A stretch of DNA of 64,000 nucleotides from Arabidopsis thaliana. Its lineage: Eukaryota; Streptophyta; Magnoliopsida; Brassicales; Brassicaceae. The stretch is taken from contig NC_003075.7 in NCBI RefSeq assembly GCF_000001735.4, positions 15,129,001 to 15,193,000 on the forward strand, written 5' to 3'. Position numbers and translations under genes: made by a program. Below, piece by piece: positions 33,323 through 44,070 of the stretch; the stretch's first letter is position 1; each line of letters opens with the position of its first letter. The notes under the pieces were generated by a model that searched no databases, was not told the DNA's origin, and saw nothing but the letters and a program-made list of their open reading frames with translations.

Positions 33323-35568
33323 TCATCTGGTTGTAGCTCTTGCACTCATGGATGTGTGATAATTCGTACTTCTGTGTTTCCTGTAAGATGTATAAACATC
33401 ATCGTACTGAGTTGGTTCGTTGGGATCAGCTGTTGCCCCAAGTCCCAATCTCCCAGATCCACTCTTTTTATCGGTGCTTCCATCCGCATATGTTCCTGTC
33501 TCGGGGTCCACCTGTAGATTGGGAGGTGGAGGAATGCAGGCACCTCCTTTCCGCTGTGGACTATCCCGCTCATAATTATCATAGTCGTCCTGTGATTCAG
33601 ATCCCATGGGACCTTCACTTGGGTTGACCTCACCTATCTCTTTGAAGAACTTAGATACTCTCTCGAGTACTTCAGATTGAGGCGTATCAGAAGGTGGTAT
33701 GACCGTTGGGATATCAAGAGGGCTCAATGGAGAGTAAGGCACACCACTACCAATCTGCATCTTTCTGACCATCCCAGGGATCAAACCAGGAGGAAAGAGA
33801 GGATAAGGAGGCGGCTTCTCACCAGCAGGTGGTTGGGTTGGTGGTGGAACAGAAGCGTTAAGCGGTATGGAACCGGGAAAGGCACCAGGAGGCATCACAT
33901 TTGGGATAAATTGTTGGGTTGCGACCGGATTAGTCAGATGCTCTAAATTCATTGTGCTAGAGACATTACTGTTTGGTGGCTGTTGCAGCATTCCTGTAAG
34001 TTCATAAAGATAAAAAGTTGTTGGTATATTGTCAAGTCTAAACCGAATTCTTCTTATACATAGGTGGAGTTATAGTTTCTGTCTTTCTCACGGAAGAGCA
34101 GGAGTACCTGGACGTTGTAAGGCATGTGCTGCTATAATGGGAGAATGAGAAAAGGTATTTGCAGGTGGTCCACTTTTCATCTCTTTCTCAAGAGAGGAGA
34201 TGGTGTCTTGATCAAAAACCTCCTTAGAAGCCCAAAACTGCAAAATCTTCTCCAAACGTGACTGGTTTTCTTCCTTGTTTTGTGGAAAGTGGTAAATCCT
34301 CCCCAGCATGGAACCCAAAATAGGTCTGAAAGCAAGAGCTTCATTGTCAAACTCGTGCAAGTTTGTCCTTCGTTGTAAACTGTATTTAAGGAAGCAATAA
34401 ACATGAGAAAATATTAGGGCAGAAGAATCTAATGTTGCAACCCAAAATTTTGAAAGCACAGACTGAGACTCCTAATAATATAGAATGAACGAAAAACTAG
34501 TCTATGCCGAAGTCCTCTAGAATGATGTAAAGAGCGATCAGGGATGAAGTTTAGATACCTGTCGAAGAGAATGTCATTAGCTAGATAAACTATGTGCATC
34601 TGCCTATCAGAATCATCCATTGCAAAGACCCTGTCTCTAAGTGCCTCTGCTAAAGCTGGTGCAAAGGGAGATCTCTGCATGAACCAAATCTTAGCACTTT
34701 TAATAGACTCTTTCGTGCCATTAAGGTTGCCCAAGACACCATTTAGTTCCATTGCAACATCAGCAGGGAGTGGACCAGAAAGACCTCGGAACGCATGAGT
34801 TGACTGATCAAAATCAGGACGAGCATGGGGCGCAAAAGGATGAGGCTGCGGAAGATGCTGTTGGAGCTGGTGGTGGTCATGGAATGGTGGGAAAGGAGGT
34901 TGGCGGATTGGTGGCACAGCCAATGCACCAGGTACATTGTTCATTGAAGGACTCATCATGGGATTTGGCGGATGATGTATCATAGGCATTGAAGATGACG
35001 GGAATGGAGGATCAAAGGGTCCTCCAGGGGGATGCATAGAGAGAAAGTGCTTATAGCGGTAATAACCATGACCTTCACCCCCAAACAGAAACGCATAATC
35101 AGGATTATCCTTCTGTCTATCTCGCATCATAGCCTCAAACTCAGGACCGTTCTTAACCGAATACTCAACAAGCTTATCAATCCGTTTCTGCAGCTCTGGA
35201 TCAGCTGGAGGAGGAGGAGGAGGAGCAGAATCATACGGTCCAGGGAATGGCGGAGGAAGGTGATGTGGAGGTAAGTGAGGAAGGAAAGCCTGAGGTTGCT
35301 GTTGACCAAACATCTGTGGGTGAGGAGGATGAGGAAGATGCTGCGGTTGCTGCTGCTGATGCATAGGATGCTGGTAAGGGAACTGCTGCATAGAAGGATG
35401 AGGAGGAATGAAACCAGAAGCATTCATTGGTGATGGATACTGAGGATGTTGCGGATGAAATCCGAATTGTGGTTGTTGTTGCTGTTGAAAGTTAGGACCT
35501 TGTTGCTGCTGTTGCTGAGCATAAGGTAACCCAGAAGAAGCAGCATAATCGTGCTGTCTTCGATCCAT
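33323..35568 (-). CDS. SWAP/SURP and CID domain RNA-binding protein (CHERP-like)
   Basis: Three coding exons, 35568-34559, 34379-34108 and 33993-33323, sum to 650 residues with consistent phases. Starts [20 protein letters not shown]. The first 120 residues are Gln/Pro/His-rich. A SURP (SWAP) module follows ([20 protein letters not shown], then [17 protein letters not shown], residues about 125-180), then a second Pro/His-rich stretch, then a CID domain that binds the RNA polymerase II C-terminal tail ([52 protein letters not shown], and [15 protein letters not shown] in exon 2). The Pro-rich tail ends [15 protein letters not shown]. The SURP plus CID layout points to a nuclear role in pre-mRNA splicing or 3' processing. 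A diverged, deleted copy of the last exon lies 2.5 kb downstream. Confidence 0.88.
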
Positions 35569-36279
35569 GTATATAAACTCTGTAACACTTGTGTTGTATA
35601 GATTCAGCTAAGTGTTCCTGAGAAGATTGTAAAAACAAAAGCTTTCGAAATTGGGCCATATAATTCAATACGAGAGAAGTAATTCCCAGAAGGTAATCAA
35701 TATCTACGCAAAGAGAAACACCGAAACTATACACAGTGTAAATTGAAGAGTTTAACAAAAAAGCGACATCGCTTAAGAATCTGACTACACGACCCTAACA
35801 GCAAGAAAATCGAGAGAGCGAGACACAATACCTAGTTCAATCACTTACTAACAAAGAAGAACGCAACTTTCTGAGAAGAAAATAGTTGAATCGGATGGAG
35901 CAGAAGCTAAACGCACCTGAAGAAGAAGGACTGAAGGAGAGACCTTTACTCTGCTGCTAGGATCCGGAAGTTTTAATTGGGCCACGAAAAACCGACCCAA
36001 AAGTTTTAATTGGGCCACGAAAACCCGACCCGAAATCTATTTTGACTAATAAGAGTTGACCGGGTAATTTGGCGGATCTACTTGATCCTGATTTATACCC
36101 GACCCGAGTTAGAAGGCACTAAGCAGATAAACCCCAGAGACTGAGTAAACCCTTAAGAATTTCTTTACCAGACATCTCCGCCATTAACAAGATCTCTCTT
36201 CTTCTACTCGATTTATGATAAGCTACGGATTCACTCGTCGGATGATTTGAAAGTTTCTGAATCAAACAGAGTATTCTCA
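35569..36279. promoter_or_regulatory. Divergent promoter and leaders, SWAP gene (-) / topoisomerase (+)
   Basis: 711 bp separate the two start codons. The SWAP side carries a likely leader intron and the core contains a short duplicated TGGGCC segment (35968-36035). Both genes are housekeeping-type, fitting a shared bidirectional promoter. Confidence 0.5.
35968..36035. repeat. Tandem duplication of a TGGGCC-containing promoter segment
   Basis: AAGTTTTAATTGGGCCACGA followed by AAA(A/C)CCGACCC occurs twice head to tail, starting near 35969 and 36001, with one substitution in the aligned core. Each copy holds one site II core (TGGGCC). The repeat sits between the divergent SWAP and topoisomerase genes. 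Confidence 0.85.
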
Positions 36280-39200
36280 ATGCAGAGAACCATCTCACTT
36301 GCGGCTGCTAAGTCTTCTTCTTCGACTTCAGTTCTGTCTCTTCATCCTCTCATGGCTAAGGTTTGTGTTTCGACTCTTACGCTGGTGAGATACTGAAATG
36401 TTAGATTCTCAATTTAAAAAGTTTGGTATTTTATGGCTAAATCATTATACTCTCGTCGTTTTCGTATTGAAATGGAGTCGAATTTGTTTCAGTGAGCTTC
36501 AATTTTTCGTTTATGTTATTTAGATGTGTTTGAAAATTCATCAGTAGAACTCATGGAGATTCTGACGATTACTTGTTTCTTTGTTGTTGCAGTTGCAGTG
36601 CAGGGCGATTCAAAATTTCCCAGCTTCCTCTTCCTCTTCAGTAGTTCGGGTCGATAGAGTGTATAGAAATGTATCCCAGCTTCAGTTTAAAAGAGAAAAT
36701 TCAAGTTGTCTTAAGTTAGCTTGTGCACTTCCTTCGCATCTAAGTCTTCTCGGTTCTCTTAGTTATGCAACACATTGGAGCAGCTCCACTTCAAGGGCCT
36801 TTGGATATAGTTTCAGACCGTTTGCGAGGAGATATTTTTCTCAAGTCGCTAGTACTGAGATTAAGGATAGCATTGTTGGTGGTGTTGAAAAGTTTGGTGG
36901 GAATAAAATAGGTTTCAAGAAATTCAATAAGAAGTGGAAGAAGCATAGGGTTTTGGCTTCCACAAAAGCTGAAGTGGTGGCTTCTACTGAACCAGTTATT
37001 GGAGATGTTAACAGTGGCATCAAGGCGAAACTATCAACTGCAGCTTCACCTGCTAGCAATGCTAAGCAAGCCTCTACTGTCAAAACAAAACGGCAGCCAA
37101 AGAGCAAGAAATTCGAAGATAAATCTTCTCCAACGGTATCGGTTTTGGAGACCGTCTCTGTAGACGAGAGTTTGCAAAGCTTTCCCAAGCCTAGACATTC
37201 GGGTTCCGGAAATCGGAAGTCTTCATCTGCTGAGGTATTAAACTAGTAAAGTTTTTTGAATCATCGTCTTACCCTTGCTCATATCTTCTAACAGTACAGT
37301 TCTCAGAAGGAGGTGGTAAAAAAAACCAATGTGGAGGGGCCCAAAAGTTCTACTCCATCGAATTCCATGTCAGAACAACAGCATTGGACCTCAACAAAAG
37401 CAAGCAATGCACCAAAACAGGAGCAGGATAACATTGTTGGTGGTGATGAGAAGGCTGGTGGGAATAAAGTAGGTTTCAAGAAATTTAACAAGAACCGAAA
37501 GAAGCATAATGTGTTGGCTTCCTCAGAAGCTGAAGTGGTGACTTCTACTGAACCAGTTATTGGAGATGGTAGCAGTGGCATCAAGGCGGAACTATCCACG
37601 GCAGCCTCACCTGCTAGCAATGGTAATCAAGCCACTACTGTCAAATCAAAACGGCGCCCCAAGAACAAGAAAGTCGAAGATAAATCTTCTTCAGTGGTAC
37701 CAGTTTTGGAGGCGGTCTCTCTAGATGAGAGTCCGATAAGCGTTCCCAAGCCAAAACATTCTGGTTCTGGAAATCGGAAGTCTTCATCTGCTAAGGTATT
37801 TGACTTTAATAGTTTTAGGACCGTAATAGTCTTACCCTTGCTTATTTTACCTAACAGAGTAACAGTACAATTCTCAGAAGGAGGTGGCAAAAAATCACCC
37901 TGTGGAAGAGCCCAAAAGTCCTGCTCCATCAAATTCCAAGTCGGAACAACAGCATTTGAAGTCAACTAAAGCAAGTAAGGCACCAAAACAAAAGCTGGTT
38001 CCTCAACACATGAAAAACAGCATAGAACATCGAGGTCAAAATGCATCTAAACCGCTTTATCCGCCAAGTGGAAAATCTGTTATTGTCGTTGAGTCAATGA
38101 CAAAAGCAAAGATTATTCAGGGTTATCTTGGTGACATGTATGAGGTTTTGCCAAGTTATGGTCATATCAGGGACCTGGCCACAAGGTCTGGTTCAGTGAG
38201 GCCAGATGACGATTTTAGCATGGTTTGGGAGGTTCCATCTTCCGCCTGGACTCATATTAAGAGCATTAAGGTTGCATTAAATGGGTACGGTTTCTTGCCT
38301 AATCACTACTTTAAAAATCTATTGTTGCTATTATCTATATTCCTTAATTCTAGAATACTTTCCGGGTGTCAAAGTGCTGTACAGCTATTGAGATATGTGG
38401 CTTGTTCAAACTTGTATGATATGAACTACTTCTTTCCTATGGTTTTTCTTATTGTGCTTATCTATCTCATTATGTTTACCTTATTCCTCAGAGCTGAAAA
38501 TCTGATTCTTGCATCGGACCCAGATCGTGAAGGAGAGGCAATTGCCTGGCACATTATAGAGATGTTGCAGCAGCAGGGTGCCTTACATGAAAGTATGACA
38601 GTAGCAAGGGTTGTATTCCATGAGATAACTGAATCAGCAATAAAAAGTGCACTTCAATCTCCACGAGAAATCGACGGGGACTTGGTGCATGCTTATCTTG
38701 CACGGCGTGCTCTTGATTATCTCATCGGATTCAATATTTCACCACTACTATGGAGGAAACTTCCGGGTTGCCCGTCAGCTGGGCGGGTCCAGTCTGCTGC
38801 TTTGGCTCTTGTATGTGATAGAGAAAGTGAAATTGATGGATTTAAGCCTCAGGAGTACTGGACTGTAGGAATCAAAGTGAAAGGGAAAGATAATTCAGCC
38901 ACCTTTTCTGCTCACTTGACCAGTTTAAATTCAAAAAGATTAAATCAGCTTTCTATCAGCTCTGAAGCAAATGCACAGGACATTGAGCAAAGGATCAAAT
39001 CAGAAGGTTTTCTAGTGAAGGGCACTAAAACAAGTACTACACGGAAGAATCCGCCAACTCCGTACATAACATCAACCCTTCAGCAGGATGCTGCTAACAA
39101 ATTACATTTTTCAACAGCACATACCATGAAGGTTGAGAGCTAAAACCTTTTTCATTTTCATTCACTTTTTCCTTGAATTCATATTTCTAATAATAAGTAC

Positions 39201-42200
39201 TTTGCAGCTCGCTCAAAAATTATATGAGGGTGTCCAACTGTCCGATGGTAAATCAGCTGGTCTTATAACATACATGCGGACAGATGGTTTACATGTGGGT
39301 TTATCTCTTTAATTGTGTATTTTCTGCTATGGGCATTCATTTTGTTTTGATTTTCAAAAATATTACTTTCTGACTGATTCATCTTATCTGTTACAACTTC
39401 ACTTTGATTTTCCTTGATTCATTTGTTTCGTTTTTCATTTGTTTCTGTTCCCATCAGATAGCTGATGAAGCTATCAAAGATATACAGTCCTTGGTGGCAG
39501 AAAGGTAAGGCATATAAATGCATCTGTGAAGTTATTCTACGTTGGTCCGTTTGACTCGAGAAAACTATAGCAGCAATATACTTATTATCTGCAGGTATGG
39601 GAAGAATTTTACATCAGATAGTCCTCGTAAATATTTTAAAAAGGTTAAGAACGCTCAGGAGGCCCATGAAGCTATTAGACCTACTGATATACGTAGATTA
39701 CCGTGTAAGTAAATATTTTGCCATGCTTCCCTGGATTTATACTAGTCGTCATCAATAATTTACCATTTGATTTACTTTTGTAACTCTCAAAATCTTTTCT
39801 TTGTGTTTCCAGCAACGATTGCTAGCCTGCTTGATGCGGATTCTCTAAAATTATATACCTTGATATGGTCACGAGCTGTGGCATGTCAAATGGAGCCTGC
39901 TTCCATTGCGCAGGTAATATATGTGCTATTTTTCACTTTAAATCATGCATAGTGTCAAGTAGGTTCTTATTGACCAGTGAGAGAAAAAGAAAGGAAAGAA
40001 GAGAGCATGTAACTGATATTGAATGGTTGAAGGTTTAACATTAGGAAATCCAACATATTTCTCCAATTTTTTCCTGACTCTTTCCTTCCTCAGATACAAC
40101 TTGATATTGGCAATGCCTCTGAATCCATCATCTTCAGATCATCATGCTCAAAAGTTGAATTCCTTGGGTACCAGGCAGTTTACGAGGTACGACCTATTTC
40201 ATATTTTCGCTGATTACCTAGCAGTTATATTATTAGGCGGGTTTCTAATGCACTGATGACTCCCTAGATTTAGCCTTTGGAGCAATTCTTCGTAATTATT
40301 TGCTTCTCTTTGCTGTGATTGTCATCTGCATGTTTATATTGACTGCTTTTGCCTTTTGTGGATTTAATTTTGTTTTATATCAAGCATCAGCTAATGCGTG
40401 ATCCTTCTTCTCTTTGGACATGTGCTAAAGCAGTTTTTGTTGTTTCTCCTGGTGATATTGTAGGATCCTGAAGCTAAGGCAATCAAAAATAACGATAATG
40501 ATCAGAGTAGTGAGCGTGAGGAAACTTTTAAAACTCTCAGTTCGTTGAAGGTACCATTTCTATCACATTTTTTTTTTCACCTGTGCTTTGTAATTGTACC
40601 GTGGTTTCATTTCTTTCTGTCGTCAGTTTTTTCGTCCATTAGAGATGTTGGGACTTTATTAGGTGTCCCTCCTTTTTTCAGGATGGAGATTTGCTACAGA
40701 TTGGTGAAGTGGAGCTCAAGCAGCACCATACTCAGCACCCACCACGCTATTCTGAGGGCTCTCTGGTATAACACTCCTATTTCCTCTGTGTCAAAAGTAT
40801 GTATAATCCCGTTCCAGAATATGCTAATTAACAATATAGCACTTTTTGAGAATTAGCAGTCATGGTGAATTAGTTTTCTATAGACGAAGAGATAGAAATA
40901 TGACTAGGAAGATGAGAAGAGGACACTGACACAATAGTTTTTCCAAATTGATCTATTCTTTTGTCTTCTTGTTTCTGTATACAAATCTAACTTACCTTTT
41001 TAAGACTCAATTAATCAGCAGATGCGTAATGAACTCTGACTGTTCGCGTTTTAGTCTCCAGTAGCTCATTTTGGTTCCAGTTCTCCACACAATTGTTTCA
41101 TTATTATTGAAAGTTAAGCATTGATCTTAAACAGTTCTCATAAAAGATAAGGAGTTTCGTTTTGTATGAGTGCTGAATCTGGTGGTTGTGCAGACATTGC
41201 ATGATATCTTTTTGTACTGCCGTCAGGTTTCACAATACATAATATGTTAAATATGTTTTAATGTGTTTCAGGTTAAAAAGCTCGAGGAGCTCGGGATAGG
41301 TAGACCCTCGACATATGCATCTATATTTAGGGTTTTACAGGTATGTGCTCGTACTAGGAAACTATTGGCGTTTTTCTAGTGCTTCTGTTTCATGCTGAAG
41401 TTAAAAGGCGCTACCATCCCTTGAAATTAACAATACCCCTCCTTTCATGTGAGGCATAGACTGGCAGCATTTTGAAACCTCTTCTTTTTTTAACAGCACA
41501 GAAAGTACGTAACAATAAAGAATCGAGTCCTGTATCCGGAATTCCGTGCTAGGATGGTATTTTCTTTTAATAAATTGAGCTCACGAATTGATGATTTAGT
41601 AAACCAACCATTGCAACATATCTTTCTAACCTCTGTACTATCTTTCCAGGTTTCAGCTTTTCTTACCCACTACTTTACTGAGATCACAGACTATAGTTTC
41701 ACTGCGGATATGGAGACTGAGGTGGGTAATTAGTTCGTTCTTCACTTGACTCTCTGTTGACTATAGCAGTTTCTACATTCGCATAGATATTTTCCAATAT
41801 TGCAAAATGAGATACTCAGTTTTTTCCCTTACGATTGATTTTCCTTCAGCTTGATAACGTTTCTGGTGGTGTAACTGAATGGAAAGGTCTCCTAAGAGAC
41901 TACTGGACACGATTCAGCGCATATTGTAAACGTGTTGAAAATGTCCAACGCTCACAGGTACTATCTTACAAGAATGAACTCTGGAAGTTTAGTTTCTTTC
42001 TACAATTTCTTCCATTAGTTTCTTACATTGTCATACGTTTACAGGTGGAAAAAATGTTGGAAAAGAAATATGAGGACGTTCTGTTTTCTTTGCTTCCTTA
42101 TCCCAGTAGGACATGCCCGAGGTCAGCATACCATTCATGCCAATCAATTTCAAGATAGAGCAACTGATTTAAGTTGACAAAATCCCATGCTTTCATATAT

Positions 42201-43534
42201 GGCTGCCCATGCTAAAGATACTTTCACATCAGTGATATACAGAGGACTAAATAAGACAAAGTTTCTTTATAGTTTGAATGAGTGTATGTTGATCCTTATT
42301 GGGTTTCTTTCCATGTTTCAGTTGTATGGAAGGCACCTTAAGTTTCAAAGCAAGTAAGTTTGGTGCGGGGTATTTCATCGGTTGTGATCAGCACCCTTCA
42401 TGCAAGTAAGTCGTACGCTGTTGAGTCTCTTAGTTTTTACACCTACGATACTTACTCATGTATCCTCTCTTATCAGAATTTACCTATTAATTTTTATTAG
42501 TTTTTTATATATCTATATTGACATGGTCGCTGACATAATTGGAGCTATGTGGTTCATATACAGGTTCATTGCTAAAACGCTTTATGGAGAGGATGAAGAT
42601 GAAGATGATCCTCCAAAGAATAACTGCGTAGAAGAGCCCAAATTGCTGGGTCTTCATCCCAATACCAGTGAGAAGGTATCGCTGTTCTGACCCTTTTCTG
42701 TTCACAATTTGCTAAAACTTTAATTTGCTGAATCCATTTCCTTGTTCAGGTTATTCTAAAGTGTGGACCCTATGGGCATTATGTACAGCTCGGTGAAGAT
42801 AAAAAAGGGCACACACCAAAACGAGCAAATGCGGCCCATGTATGTTGGAGTTTTGTCAATCAAATAAATATATGTCTATGTTTCCTTCTTACATAAACGG
42901 AGGCATACTGATCACACATTCAGCTTACCTTTTCTTACTGAGAAATCTCCTGCAACCTTATTTTTCAGATAAAGGATGTGAACTCCATTACGCTTGAAAG
43001 TGCTCTCGAATTATTACGCTATCCTTTGACACTGGTAAGACTGATATGAAGGTTAAAGTTATTGCATTTCTGGCTGGGCTGTTTCAACATTTTGGAGTGC
43101 TGACGACTTGGTATACTGATTTCTTACCAGGGAACCCACCCTGAAGATGGACAGCCTGTGGTCTTGAAGCTTAGTAAATCTGGATTTACTATTAAACATC
43201 GCCGCAATATGGCTACTGTTCCAAAGGTATAGTTGTTTGATGCCTTCTTAATGATATAGGTATAGAATAAGATGTTGGTGCTATATTTGATACGGAAATA
43301 AGGTGTGGATCTGCTAGGATCTATTGTTTTCTATCTTATGAAATGAGTTAAAAGTGTTGTCGTTTTCATTGTGGATAACTTGGTACTTGGCAGAACACGG
43401 AACCAGGTGAGGTTACTTTAGAGAGAGCAATGAAGCTCTTGTCTGGCAAAAATGTGAGAAAAAGTGGCAGACCTCCTAAGAGTATACTGCCTGAGGAAGA
43501 GAAAGGAGATGAAGAAGTTGTGGTAGCGATATAA
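36280..43534 (+). CDS. DNA topoisomerase type IA, bacterial TopA-like (organellar)
   Basis: Relaxes negatively supercoiled DNA by single-strand passage. Plants carry this bacterial-type enzyme in plastids and/or mitochondria. Start ATG 36280 ([20 protein letters not shown]), a Ser-rich targeting-like N-terminus; stop TAA 43532-43534; more than 20 exons. After a Lys/Ser-rich region with a tandem duplication (36865-37995) come the TOPRIM domain ([30 protein letters not shown] near 38520), [20 protein letters not shown] (38766), the active-site Tyr in [10 protein letters not shown] (about 39260), AHEAIRPTD (39665), [11 protein letters not shown] (41290) and a C-terminal C4 zinc ribbon (CPSCMEGTL ... 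GCDQHPSC, 42110-42400), followed by a second topoisomerase C-terminal repeat ([12 protein letters not shown]). The catalytic core looks intact. The 38285-38491 intron is stop-free and a multiple of three. Confidence 0.93.
36865..37995 (+). repeat. Exon-intron-exon tandem duplication in the topoisomerase N-terminal region
   Basis: Unit 1 (about 36865-37425) and unit 2 (about 37426-37995), period about 561-570 bp. Each encodes S/NIVGG.EK.GGNK.GFKKFN followed by [40 protein letters not shown], then an intron, then QKEV.K and SEQQH...STKAS.APKQ. Introns 1 (37236 region) and 2 (37797 region) are themselves homologous (shared TCTTACCCTTGCT... and CTAACAG), so the copy was made at DNA level and carried an intron with it. 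Confidence 0.9.
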
Positions 43535-44070
43535 TCTAATCCACAACGTGACGCATGCTAATAAACAATTGGTTTGCGAGCTTATATGGATGGAGAAGAG
43601 CATTATTAGCTTTGATGAAGAGTATTATTATTCTTTTTTTGGTAATCAGAGTAATAATCGTAATGGAAAAGATTGGACTTTTTTTGTAAAATCATTACAC
43701 ATTTTTTAATGATATAAAAATATCCATTCTTTTTATGATTATGGAAGTGTGGTATTTATGTACAGAGGGACAGCATCATCTTTAAATTGGCTTTTATGTT
43801 AAAGAAGTTGCAGGGAAAAAAGGTTTCATCATTGAATTTCCTCAATCCTGAGCTAGATGGTAAGTTAAATTTAATCATCTGTACAATTTGTACATTTTCT
43901 ACAAGGGAAAGACTCTACTGTATTATATACTGAGCATACAAATTCAGTTGCGTTTTTCATGAGCATGTATACCTTTTAAGTTTAAGTGTAACTTAAGGTG
44001 GAACATGGATTACTGGTTCCATTTGGATCCTCTGTCTCTTTCTACGTGCAGATCAATTGCTTATCAGTCC
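43535..44070. other. Convergent 3' region, topoisomerase / USP-kinase
   Basis: AT-rich 3' UTR sequence of both genes; no coding region was recognised. Confidence 0.5.

Noticed and set aside
33346..33946. Several 90-95-codon frames overlapping the SWAP terminal exon
   Set aside because: Alternative-frame shadows of the GC-richer Pro-rich exon.
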